From Palsa-504 sp963753225 (GTDB lineage: Bacteria > Actinomycetota > Actinomycetes > Streptosporangiales > Streptosporangiaceae): 64,000 nt of DNA. Below, one piece after another: positions 57,444 to 64,000 of the stretch. Each line of letters opens with the position of its first letter. Positions within the stretch are counted from its first letter, which is position 1. The DNA is taken from assembly GCA_963753225.1 (NCBI GenBank), contig CAVWBQ010000014.1, positions 186,001 to 250,000 on the forward strand, read 5' to 3'. A program made the position numbers and the translations under genes. The notes under the pieces were generated by a model that was not told where the DNA came from, ran no database searches, and worked only from the letters and a program-made list of their open reading frames with translations.

Positions 57444-58625
57444 ATGAAGCTAACGAAAAGACGCAGCTGGACACTGGGTGTACTGGCGGCGGGTGCATCC
57501 CTCGTGACGACCGTAGGCCTGGCCGTGCCGGCGCAGGCGGCGTTGTCCGGCAGCGACTGGACCATGGCGAAGCTGGCACCCGTATACGCCAAATCCCTCG
57601 TCGAGGACGCCGGCGGTCATGAGCCGGTGTCGTGCGTGCCCGGGACGAAATCCTGCGTGGCCATCGTCCCGGACATAAAGAACCTGGTCAACGGCGGTTC
57701 AATCGGCCAGGCGGCGCTGATCACGAGGGATGCCGGGCGGACCTGGACCGGCCATGCCACGCTGCCGTCGACATTCCTGGTGGACGCGCTGTCGTGTGCC
57801 ACCAAGAAGGTGTGCTGGGTCACCGGCACGACCTGGGCGACTGGCGGGCCCGCCGTGGCCGAGACCACCGACGGCGGCAAGACCTGGACCGACAAGACGC
57901 CGGCCGACTGGGCGAATGCTCCGTGGTGGGCGTTCGCTATCGACTGCCCGACCGCGACGACGTGCTGGATGGCCGGGCCGACGGGATTCTCACAGGACCC
58001 GTCGGTGGAGAAGACCACCGACGGCGGGGCGACCTGGACGCTGTTCAGCAACCTGCCGACGGTCCCGGCCACACCGATCGGGACCTATGAGCTCAACGGG
58101 ATCTCGTGCGTCTCGGCGGACTCGTGCGTGGCCGCTGGCGGCCTCAACGGCGGGTCCGGGCCGGCCACGGTCATTTCCACCACGGACGGCGGTGCGACCT
58201 GGAGCCTGTCAGCCAGCGCAGCGCTGTCCGGCGTGCAGCAACTCATGGACGTTTCCTGCCTGCCGGCCTCGGGGGGCGGCACGACCTGCTATGGGGCGGG
58301 CGTCACCTTTGCGTCCGATTCCGGCACGGCCGAGTCGCTCGTGCTCGCCTCGCAGGACGGCGGTGCCACCTGGACGCAGCTCGAGAGCCTCGCCGACAAC
58401 GGCTGGTTCAACTCCATCTCGTGTGCCAGCACGCAGAACTGCTGGGCGGCCGGCGCGGGCTCCACGGACGCGCTGGCCGGGACCAGCGACGGAGGCAGTT
58501 CCTGGTCGACGGTCACGTCGGACACCACCAACGAGCTGGGCTCCGTTTCCTGCCTGAGCATCAGTACCTGTGTAGCTGCCACGGACAACGGGATCTGGGT
58601 CACCTCGGACGACGGCGGGCTCTGA
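57444..58625 (+). CDS. Secreted BNR/Asp-box beta-propeller protein
   Basis: The 393-aa protein has a signal peptide (basic start KLTKRRSW, hydrophobic LGVLAAGASLVTTVGLA, AQA cleavage site). Repeated Asp-box blades follow, each with a TxDGGxTW motif (TRDAGRTWTG, TTDGGKTWTD, TTDGGATWTL, SQDGGATWTQ). The blades alternate with paired cysteines (SCxxxxxCxA), suggesting disulfides outside the cell. Related sortilin/Ycf48-like proteins bind peptides or glycans; the partner is unknown. A strong hairpin follows at 58636. Confidence 0.88.
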   Translation: MKLTKRRSWTLGVLAAGASLVTTVGLAVPAQAALSGSDWTMAKLAPVYAKSLVEDAGGHEPVSCVPGTKSCVAIVPDIKNLVNGGSIGQAALITRDAGRTWTGHATLPSTFLVDALSCATKKVCWVTGTTWATGGPAVAETTDGGKTWTDKTPADWANAPWWAFAIDCPTATTCWMAGPTGFSQDPSVEKTTDGGATWTLFSNLPTVPATPIGTYELNGISCVSADSCVAAGGLNGGSGPATVISTTDGGATWSLSASAALSGVQQLMDVSCLPASGGGTTCYGAGVTFASDSGTAESLVLASQDGGATWTQLESLADNGWFNSISCASTQNCWAAGAGSTDALAGTSDGGSSWSTVTSDTTNELGSVSCLSISTCVAATDNGIWVTSDDGGL

Positions 58626-58635
58626 CCTTCCGGGC

Positions 58636-58666
58636 GGCGGGCGGGCGATGAGTTCGCCCGCCCGCC
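58636..58666 (+). terminator. Hairpin terminator after the propeller gene
   Basis: GGCGGGCGGGCG and CGCCCGCCCGCC form a perfect 12-bp stem with a 7-nt loop, ten bases after the stop codon. Confidence 0.7.
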
Positions 58667-58696
58667 ACCGTTATATCCGTGAGAGGAGTGATCGTC

Positions 58697-59152
58697 GTGA
58701 CGGAAAACAGGGCGGATGCGCTGGCGTGCCTGGACGTCTTCGTCGGCGAGTGGGTCATGGAGGCGCGGTTCCCCGGCGGCGGGGACGCCCCGGCGGCGCG
58801 CAGCACGTTCGAGTGGACGCTGGACCGGCAGTTCCTGATCCAGCGCACCGAGGTCCCGGTGCCCGAGGCGCCCGACGCCATGATGATCGTCAGCGCCGAC
58901 CCGCAGACCGGTGCGTACACGCAGCATTACTACGACTCCCGCGGCGTGGTGCGCCTGTACGCGATGAGTTTCGCCGACGGGGTGTGGACGCTGACGCGGG
59001 AGTCGCCCGACTTCACGCCGCTGGATTTCCGGCAGCGTTTCACCGGCACGTTCAGCGCGGACGGGAACACCATCAGCGGCGCCTGGGAGTCGGGCCGCGA
59101 CGACGGCGAGTGGGAGCATGACTTCGCCCTCACCTACCGCAGGGCCGGCTGA
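58697..59152 (+). CDS. DUF1579-like lipocalin-fold protein
   Basis: The 151-aa protein reads ALACLDVFVGEWVMEARFPG, then FEWTLDRQFLIQRTEVPVPE and YYDSRGVVRLYAMSFADGVW. It ends with a GTFSADGNTISGAWE repeat-like strand. This matches small beta-barrel proteins of the DUF1579 type. Ligand unknown. GTG 58697 has GAGGAG eight bases upstream. It is followed one base later by the split-barrel gene, so both are probably co-translated. Confidence 0.78.
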   Translation: MTENRADALACLDVFVGEWVMEARFPGGGDAPAARSTFEWTLDRQFLIQRTEVPVPEAPDAMMIVSADPQTGAYTQHYYDSRGVVRLYAMSFADGVWTLTRESPDFTPLDFRQRFTGTFSADGNTISGAWESGRDDGEWEHDFALTYRRAG

Positions 59153-59153
59153 C

Positions 59154-59633
59154 ATGAGCGCTCACGACCCGGCCGCGCAGACCGTGCGGGACATCATCGA
59201 GGCCAGCCGTTACCTCGTGCTGGCCACCGCCGACGCGGCGGGACGGCCGTGGAGCACGCCGGTTTACTTCGCGCACATCGGCTTCACCGAGTTCTTCTGG
59301 GTCTCCTCGCCCGACGTCACGCATTCGGTCAACATCGCGGTGCGGCCCGAGGTGGGCATCGCGATCTTCGACACCCAAGCGGCGATCGGCGCCGGGCAGG
59401 GCGTGTACATGCCCGCCGTCGGGGCCCTGCTCGAGGGCGACGAAGCCGCCCGGGGGATCGAGGCATTCTCCGCCCGTTCGGTGGCTCACGGCGGGCGGGC
59501 CTGGACGAGCCAGGACGTCCGGCCCGGCGCCGGCCTGAGGCTCTACCGGGCCACCGCCGACTCGCACTCGATCCTGGCCAAGGACGGCCAGCCCGACCAT
59601 CGTGTTCCTGTGCCGCTCAGCGGGCCTGCCTAG
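59154..59633 (+). CDS. Pyridoxamine-5'-phosphate-oxidase-like split-barrel protein
   Basis: The 159-aa protein has TVRDIIEASRYLVLATADAA, GRPWSTPVYFAHIGFTEFFW, SVNIAVRPEVGIAIFD and RLYRATADSHSIL, typical of actinobacterial flavin/F420 split barrels. ATG 59154 is one base after the stop of the DUF1579-like gene. The 3' end overlaps the convergent glucosidase gene by four bases. Substrate unknown. Confidence 0.85.
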   Translation: MSAHDPAAQTVRDIIEASRYLVLATADAAGRPWSTPVYFAHIGFTEFFWVSSPDVTHSVNIAVRPEVGIAIFDTQAAIGAGQGVYMPAVGALLEGDEAARGIEAFSARSVAHGGRAWTSQDVRPGAGLRLYRATADSHSILAKDGQPDHRVPVPLSGPA

Positions 59634-61324
59634 GACAGGGTTCGGCGCCAGACGACGGATTCCCAGGGACGGAGCTTCAAGCCCGGCGGCGCCTGGAGCG
59701 GGGCGTCGCCGTCGAGGCTGGTCAGGACGACGGAGGCGTCCTCCCAGTCAGCATCCAGGGGCAGGGCCGCGTCCACGACGTCGGCGGAGAAGTTCGCCGC
59801 GACCAGGAGTTCCGCCTCGGGGGTGCGACGGAGGAAGGCCCAGATCGCGGGGTGCTCCGGGAGGAGGAGCTCGAAGTCGCCGTCGGTGACGACCTGATCC
59901 TCGTGCCGCAGGGCGATCAGCCGGCGGTAGTGCTCGAAGACCGAGCCGGGCTCACCGACCTGCGCGGCCGCGTTGACCGTGGTGTGGTCGGGGTTGACGG
60001 CCAGCCAGGGCGTGCCGGTGGTGAAGCCGGCGCCCGGGGAGGCGTCCCACTGCACCGGGGTGCGGCCCTGGTCGCGGCTCATCCTGGCCATCGCGGCGAG
60101 CAGCGCGGGCAGGTCGGTGCCCGCCCGCTCGGCCGCCTCGGCGTAGAACCGGAGCGTCTGGATGTCGCGGTAGTCGGTGATCGCGGTGAACGGCGCGTTG
60201 GCCACGGCCAGCTCGTCGCCCTGGTACACGTACGGGGTGCCGCGGTGCAGGTGCAGGACGGTGGCCAGGGTCTTGGCCGAGGCGACCCGGTGCGGGCCGT
60301 CGTCGCCGAACCTGGATACCGAACGGGGCTGGTCATGATTGCCGAAGTAGAGGGAATTCCAGCCTCGTTCGGCCAGACCCCGCTGCCAGTCCGCCATCGC
60401 GGCCTTCAGGTCGGGCAGGTGCAGCGGGAGCAGGTCGAACTTGTTCGCCCCGATGTCCACCAGGACGTGCTGGAACTGGAAGACCATGTCCAGCTCGTGC
60501 CGGGCCGGGTCGGTGAAAAGCACCGCGTCACCGATGGTGACGCCGGGCATTTCCCCCACGGTGAGCACGTGCGCGTCCCGGCCGGCGAACACCGCAGCGT
60601 ACATCTCCTGCAGGAACTCGTGGTTGCGCGGACCGCAGGTGAAGTACTGGTCGGCCGGTCCGTACAGGGACCCGGGGCGGGGCGTGGTGTCCGGCAGGGA
60701 CGTGTCCTTGCTGATCATGTTGATGACGTCCATGCGGAAGCCGTCCACGCCACGGTCCAGCCACCAGCGCATCATGGCGTAGATGGCCCGGCGGACCTCG
60801 GGGTTCTCCCAGTTCAGGTCGGGCTGCTTGGTGGAGAAGATGTGCAGGTAGTACTGCCTGGTCTTCTCGTCCCAGGTCCAGGTGGGGCCGGAGAAGTGGG
60901 ACTCCCAGTTGGTGGGCGTGTCCCGCCACCAGTACCAGTCGCGCTTGGGGTTGACCCGGCTGGAGCGGGACTCGACGAACCAGGGGTGCTCGTCGGAGGT
61001 GTGGTTGACCACCAGGTCCATGACCAGCTTCATGCCGCGGGCGTGCAGCTGCGCGATCAGCTCGTCCAGGTCGGCCAGAGTGCCGAACAGCGGGTCAATG
61101 TCCTGGTAGTCGCTGATGTCGTAGCCGTTGTCGTCCATCGGCGAACGGTAGACCGGGGACAGCCAGACCACGTCCACGCCGAGGCGGTGCAGGTAGTCGA
61201 CGTGGCCGATGATGCCGCGCAGGTCTCCGACGCCGTCGCCGTCGGAGTCGGCGAAGCTGCGGGGATAGATCTGGTAGACGACCCAGCGGCGCCAGTCGCC
61301 GGGTACGGGCTCAGGACCGGACAA
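59630..61324 (-). CDS. GH13 alpha-glucosidase (oligo-1,6-glucosidase type)
   Basis: The 564-aa GH13 enzyme has the catalytic nucleophile D199 (GFRMDVIN), acid/base E258 (VLTVGEM) and transition-state D331 (NHDQPR). It also has the N-terminal VYQIYPRSFADSDGDGVGDL and the VMDLVVNHTSDEH motif. It hydrolyses alpha-1,4 or alpha-1,6 glucosides, probably from maltose, isomaltose or trehalose, in the cytoplasm. The start is TTG 61324 (no ATG nearby), lying 14 bases inside the upstream csoR gene. Confidence 0.92.
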   Translation of the reverse strand: MSGPEPVPGDWRRWVVYQIYPRSFADSDGDGVGDLRGIIGHVDYLHRLGVDVVWLSPVYRSPMDDNGYDISDYQDIDPLFGTLADLDELIAQLHARGMKLVMDLVVNHTSDEHPWFVESRSSRVNPKRDWYWWRDTPTNWESHFSGPTWTWDEKTRQYYLHIFSTKQPDLNWENPEVRRAIYAMMRWWLDRGVDGFRMDVINMISKDTSLPDTTPRPGSLYGPADQYFTCGPRNHEFLQEMYAAVFAGRDAHVLTVGEMPGVTIGDAVLFTDPARHELDMVFQFQHVLVDIGANKFDLLPLHLPDLKAAMADWQRGLAERGWNSLYFGNHDQPRSVSRFGDDGPHRVASAKTLATVLHLHRGTPYVYQGDELAVANAPFTAITDYRDIQTLRFYAEAAERAGTDLPALLAAMARMSRDQGRTPVQWDASPGAGFTTGTPWLAVNPDHTTVNAAAQVGEPGSVFEHYRRLIALRHEDQVVTDGDFELLLPEHPAIWAFLRRTPEAELLVAANFSADVVDAALPLDADWEDASVVLTSLDGDAPLQAPPGLKLRPWESVVWRRTLS

Positions 61325-61592
61325 GGCGGGCGATGGCTTCGGAGGCTTCCTTGACCTTGGCTTCGGCTTCGGGGCCGCCGGCTTCGATGGCCTGCGTCAC
61401 GCAGTGGCCGAGGTGGTCCTCGACCAGCCCGAGCGCGACCGCCTGCAGCGCCCGCGTCACCGCGGATACCTGGGTGAGCACGTCGATGCAGTACGTGTCG
61501 GACTCCACCATGCGCTGCAGCCCTCGTACCTGACCCTCGATCCGACGAAGCCGCTTGAGGTAAGCGTCTTTGTCCTGCGTATAGCCGCGCAT
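61311..61592 (-). CDS. csoR: CsoR-family copper-sensing repressor
   Basis: The 93-aa protein has the CsoR signature: KRLRRIEGQVRGLQRMVESD and the Cu(I) ligands C35 (YCIDVLTQ), H60 and C64 (EDHLGHCV). These residues form the trigonal copper site that releases DNA on copper binding. ATG 61592 is the only good start. Its 3' end overlaps the TTG of the GH13 gene by 14 bases, so the glucosidase is probably co-expressed. No copper pump is adjacent. It is divergent from the FchA-like gene. Confidence 0.92.
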   Translation of the reverse strand: MRGYTQDKDAYLKRLRRIEGQVRGLQRMVESDTYCIDVLTQVSAVTRALQAVALGLVEDHLGHCVTQAIEAGGPEAEAKVKEASEAIARLVRS

Positions 61593-61636
61593 GATCCAAC
61601 TGTAAGGGTTTGAGCCGTCCGGGGTAACCTCGCCGC

Positions 61637-62251
61637 ATGCGCGACGACACCATCGCGGCCTTCCTGGACCAATTGGCCGCGCGCGTTCCCGCCCCCGGCG
61701 GCGGCGCCACCGCCGCCCTGCACGCCGCGCAGGCCGCGGCGCTGCTGGCCATGGTCGCCCGGTACAGCGACGGCCCGAAGTACGACGCCGGTCTGATGAA
61801 CCGCGTCGTCGCCGAGGCCGACGAACTGCGCGAGGACGCGCTGGCGCTGGCCGAAGCCGACGCGAAAGCCTTCGGTGCGGTCGCCGGGGCATACCGGCTC
61901 CCGCGGGCGACGGAGCAGGAAACCTCGGCCCGTTCGGCCGCAATATCCTCGGCCCTGGCCGGCGCCGCACGTCCTCCCGCCGACGTCGTGCGCACCGCGC
62001 TCCTGCTGGTCAGCCTGGCCGAGAACCTGTTGCCTGCCGGGAACCGCAACGTGATCACCGACGTGGCCGCCGCGGCCGAGGCGGCCCGCGCCGCCGCGGT
62101 CACCGCGCGGCTGAACATCGAAGTCAACCTGAAGGGGATCACGGACCTGGTGCTGGCGGAGGAGTTCGGGACCGCGGCGGCGGTCGCTGGCGCGGTGGCC
62201 GAACGGGCCGACGCGATCGTCGCGGCGGTGCGGGCGGAGCTCGCCCGATGA
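61637..62251 (+). CDS. Cyclodeaminase/cyclohydrolase family protein (FchA-like)
   Basis: The 204-aa helical protein begins DDTIAAFLDQLAARVPAPGG, then GATAALHAAQAAALLAMVAR, and contains VRTALLLVSLAENLLPAGNR and ARLNIEVNLKGI. It belongs to the formiminotransferase-cyclodeaminase C-terminal family. Stand-alone members such as FchA act as methenyl-tetrahydrofolate cyclohydrolases, others as cyclodeaminases. It is coupled (ATGA) to the FolD-like gene, so cyclohydrolase work is the better guess. Confidence 0.88.
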   Translation: MRDDTIAAFLDQLAARVPAPGGGATAALHAAQAAALLAMVARYSDGPKYDAGLMNRVVAEADELREDALALAEADAKAFGAVAGAYRLPRATEQETSARSAAISSALAGAARPPADVVRTALLLVSLAENLLPAGNRNVITDVAAAAEAARAAAVTARLNIEVNLKGITDLVLAEEFGTAAAVAGAVAERADAIVAAVRAELAR

Positions 62252-63117
62252 GGGTGCTTTCCGGGCGGGAGCTGGCGGCGCAGATCCGGGCCGGGACGGC
62301 GGAGCGGGCGGCCGGGCTGACCGCCGCGGGGCGGCAGCCGCGGCTGGCGGTGGTCACCGCTACCGCCGACCAGGCCAGCGCATGGTACGTGCGGTTGCTC
62401 TCCCAGGCGGCGGCCAGGGCGGGCATCGCCTGCGACGTCACCGACCTGACCCCGGCCGAGCCGGACCGGCCCGGGTCGCAGGAAGCCACCGTGGAGAGCA
62501 TCCGGGTAGCACTGATCGCGCTGAGCGAGAACCCGCTGATTCACGGCATCGTGCTGCAGACGCCGCTGCCGGGCGGGGCGCGGCTAGCTGAACTGGCGGG
62601 TTTCATCGATCCGGCCAAGGACGTGGACGGGGCGAACCCGGTGTCGCTGGGACGGCTGATGACGGGGCTGCCGACCTTCGCGCCGGCCACCGCGGAGGCG
62701 GTGCTGGCGCTGCTCGACTCTTATGAGGTGGCGCTGAGCGGGCGGCGTGCGGTGGTGGTGGGACGTTCGGCGGTGGCGGGCAAGCCGGTGGCGCAGTTGC
62801 TGATCGCCCGGGACGCGACCGTGACCGTATGCCATACGCGGACCGTGGATCTGGCGGCCGTGACGTCGACGGCCGAGGTGCTCGTCGTGGCGGCGGGGCG
62901 GGCAGGGCTGGTGGGGCCTGGCTTTGTCGCGCCCGGGGCAGTGGTGGTCGACGTGGGGACCAACGCCACGGCCGACGGAGGGCTGGCCGGGGACGTGGAT
63001 CCGGCGGTCGCGGAGGTGGCGGGGGCGCTCAGCCCGGTGCCTGGTGGCGTCGGGCCGGTGACCACGGCGCTGCTGCTGCGGCACGTGGTGGCGGCGGCTA
63101 GTCCTTCTCGGTCGTGA
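62248..63117 (+). CDS. FolD-like methylene-tetrahydrofolate dehydrogenase, catalytic Lys lost
   Basis: The 289-aa protein has the FolD fold: AWYVRLL (47-51 region), KDVDGANPVSLGRL, VVGRSAVAGKP and SPVPGGVGPVT. The catalytic lysine of bifunctional FolD (K in YVxxK) is Leu here (L51), and PCTPxG is PATAEA. The enzyme should keep NADP-linked dehydrogenase activity but probably lacks cyclohydrolase activity. The coupled FchA-like gene could supply it. The 3' end overlaps the XRE gene by 20 bases. Confidence 0.9.
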   Translation: MRVLSGRELAAQIRAGTAERAAGLTAAGRQPRLAVVTATADQASAWYVRLLSQAAARAGIACDVTDLTPAEPDRPGSQEATVESIRVALIALSENPLIHGIVLQTPLPGGARLAELAGFIDPAKDVDGANPVSLGRLMTGLPTFAPATAEAVLALLDSYEVALSGRRAVVVGRSAVAGKPVAQLLIARDATVTVCHTRTVDLAAVTSTAEVLVVAAGRAGLVGPGFVAPGAVVVDVGTNATADGGLAGDVDPAVAEVAGALSPVPGGVGPVTTALLLRHVVAAASPSRS

Positions 63118-63505
63118 GGGGGGGCGCCGAACCGAGCATGCTGCGGTAGACGGCGATCAGGGCGGCCTTCTGCTCCTCGCCGAGGCGCGGGTCGGCGAGG
63201 ATGGCGTCCTCGGTGCCCGGGACGTTCGGCGCTTCCTTGTCGGTGGCCCCGGCGGCCTCGCCGGCGATCGCGTCGATCAGGCCGGCCTGGGTCATGAGCG
63301 TTTCCGCGGAAACGTTGAGCGCGCTGGAGAGGGCCTTGAGCACGCGGACCGAGGGCTGGTGCAGGCCGCGCTCGACCTGGCTGAGGTAGGGGTTGGACAG
63401 GCTGGTCAGCTCGGCGAGCTGACGGAGGGACAGGTTGGCGCGCTTGCGCCGCTCCTTGATGAAGGCGCCGAGTGCCTCCCGCTGCGCTTCCCACGGGTCC
63501 GACAT
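63098..63505 (-). CDS. XRE-family regulator next to phasin-like genes
   Basis: The 135-aa protein has a canonical helix-turn-helix (LSLRQLAELTSLSNPYLSQV, then ERGLHQPSVRVLKALSSALN) and a C-terminal acidic tail ending PLTTEKD. It resembles the small XRE regulator encoded next to hbhA in mycobacteria (Rv0474 in M. tuberculosis), here beside phasin-like genes. AGAGGAGG lies four bases before ATG 63505. Palindrome copy 4 is inside the gene, reading NVSAETL. Confidence 0.9.
   Translation of the reverse strand: MSDPWEAQREALGAFIKERRKRANLSLRQLAELTSLSNPYLSQVERGLHQPSVRVLKALSSALNVSAETLMTQAGLIDAIAGEAAGATDKEAPNVPGTEDAILADPRLGEEQKAALIAVYRSMLGSAPPLTTEKD
63299..63314. repeat. Palindrome copy 4, within the XRE gene
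   Basis: The perfect 16-bp CGTTTCCGCGGAAACG lies inside the XRE coding sequence and encodes VSAET in frame, as in copy 1 (helicase). Confidence 0.85.
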
Positions 63506-63531
63506 GGCGCCTCCTCTGGCTAGTTGCTAAG

Positions 63532-63577
63532 TATAGTACGCGCCAGCCCCGGCGTACCGGGGCTGGCGCGTACTATA
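63532..63577 (-). terminator. 21-bp perfect hairpin between the phasin-like and XRE genes
   Basis: TATAGTACGCGCCAGCCCCG plus G (63532-63552) is the exact reverse complement of 63557-63577, with loop CGTA. It lies 20 bases after the phasin-like stop and 26 bases before the XRE start. The outer TATA/TACTATA part could serve as the XRE -10 element, so termination and promoter function may overlap. Confidence 0.75.
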
Positions 63578-63597
63578 TGTACTCGATGTACTCGGTC

Positions 63598-63891
63598 TTA
63601 CTTGGTGCCGTTCTGGGTGCCCGGCATCAGCGAGCCGGTCGCCTTGAGGACTTCCTCGGCGAACTTGCGCTGGCTGGCCAGGAGCTGCTCGGCGAAATCG
63701 TAGGCGCTGGCCACGACCTCCTCCGGCTTGGGCAGTTTGCCCGCGAAGGGCATGTCCACCGCGGGGACCTTGGGGGTGATGGACTGGACCGACTCGACCC
63801 AGGTCTTGATCGCGTCGATGACGCTCTCCTGGCTCTTGTGGACCGTGTTCAGAACCTCGTTCTGCAGGTCCTGCGTGGGGGTGCTACCCAT
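63598..63891 (-). CDS. Phasin-like small helical protein, paralogue 2
   Basis: The 97-aa protein has VHKSQESVIDAIKTWVESVQ, then LPKPEEVVASAYDFAEQLLA and SQRKFAEEVLKATGSLMPG. It is about 60% identical by eye to the gene at 14478. It lacks that gene's basic tail. AGGAGG lies seven bases before ATG 63891. It probably coats a lipid or polyester inclusion; this is inferred. The XRE gene downstream is the likely regulator. Confidence 0.78.
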   Translation of the reverse strand: MGSTPTQDLQNEVLNTVHKSQESVIDAIKTWVESVQSITPKVPAVDMPFAGKLPKPEEVVASAYDFAEQLLASQRKFAEEVLKATGSLMPGTQNGTK

Positions 63892-63916
63892 GGCCTTGCC
63901 TCCTGCGTCTCGCTCG

Positions 63917-63946
63917 GTCGTGCTTGGTCGTGCTTGGTCGTGCTTG
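63917..63946 (+). repeat. 10-bp tandem repeat between two phasin-like genes
   Basis: GTCGTGCTTG occurs three times in a row with a trailing GCTTGCTTG stretch, in the 60-bp gap between the two phasin-like genes. Confidence 0.7.
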
Positions 63947-63951
63947 CTTGC

Positions 63952-64000
63952 TTACTTGCTCTCGCCCTTGGCAGGCATCAGTGACGCGGTGGCCTTGACC
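63952..64000 (-). CDS. Third phasin-like gene (partial, C-terminus)
   Basis: The last 15 residues before the stop at 63952-63954 read VKATASLMPAKGESK. They match the end of the two complete paralogues (LKATGSLMPG and LKATTSLMPGG). The gene enters from outside the window on the minus strand and would be the promoter-proximal member of the tandem pair. Confidence 0.7.
   Translation of the reverse strand, partial: VKATASLMPAKGESK

Overview
This window looks like chromosomal DNA from a high-GC Actinomycetota (about 70% G+C by eye). Several features point to a soil or filamentous actinomycete: F420/PNPOx-type split-barrel enzymes, MalT-like LuxR, HxlR, TetR, MarR and XRE regulators, a PknB-like kinase, CsoR, DUF1707, DUF5134 and RCC1 proteins, many GTG starts, and GC-rich hairpin terminators without U-tracts. 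I see no rRNA, tRNA, CRISPR array, phage module or intact transposase.

Left part (1-21.2 kb). A DNA-end-processing operon (HerA-like ATPase, SbcD, SbcC) enters from the left. Then come a small NAD(P)H-binding protein, a formylglycine-type arylsulfatase, a DUF2252 protein and an 883-aa MalT-like regulator. An acyl-CoA synthetase, a phasin-like protein and a thiolase follow, and a DevR/DosR-like palindrome lies upstream of the thiolase. A secreted RCC1-repeat protein and a 1154-aa TM0106-type nuclease/UPF1-like helicase close this part.

Middle (21.4-42.8 kb). This is a mosaic of small divergent units, each made of a regulator, an enzyme and a palindromic operator: MarR/monooxygenase/ADH, GlxA/EamA, TetR/DUF2867, HxlR/DHFR-like and HxlR/PNPOx. 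Between them lie an ABC exporter, a CDF transporter, an ankyrin protein, a Moco oxidoreductase fused to a membrane domain, a D,D-carboxypeptidase, a methyltransferase and a Ser/Thr kinase.

Right part (42.8-64 kb). A HypX/HoxX homologue, with no hydrogenase gene visible, is divergent from an FAD oxidoreductase, YtcJ-type amidohydrolase and HpcH aldolase operon. Next are two paralogous multi-TM proteins flanking a serine hydrolase, membrane proteins DUF5134 and DUF1707, a DUF899 protein, a secreted beta-propeller, a GH13 glucosidase overlapping csoR, and an FchA-like/FolD-like folate pair. The end holds a small XRE regulator with two further phasin-like genes.

The non-genic signals are the most unusual content. 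They are: a two-copy 107-bp structured repeat with a compensatory base-pair change, found 3' of two unrelated genes; a 16-bp palindrome (CGTTTCCGCGGAAACG) present four times; a 67-bp stretch of the helicase gene duplicated at the 3' end of the acyl-CoA synthetase; a ~79-bp near-perfect palindrome at 3.7 kb; a 22-bp x3 iterated palindrome at 56.0 kb; and a tandem ~30-bp palindrome pair at 57.15 kb.
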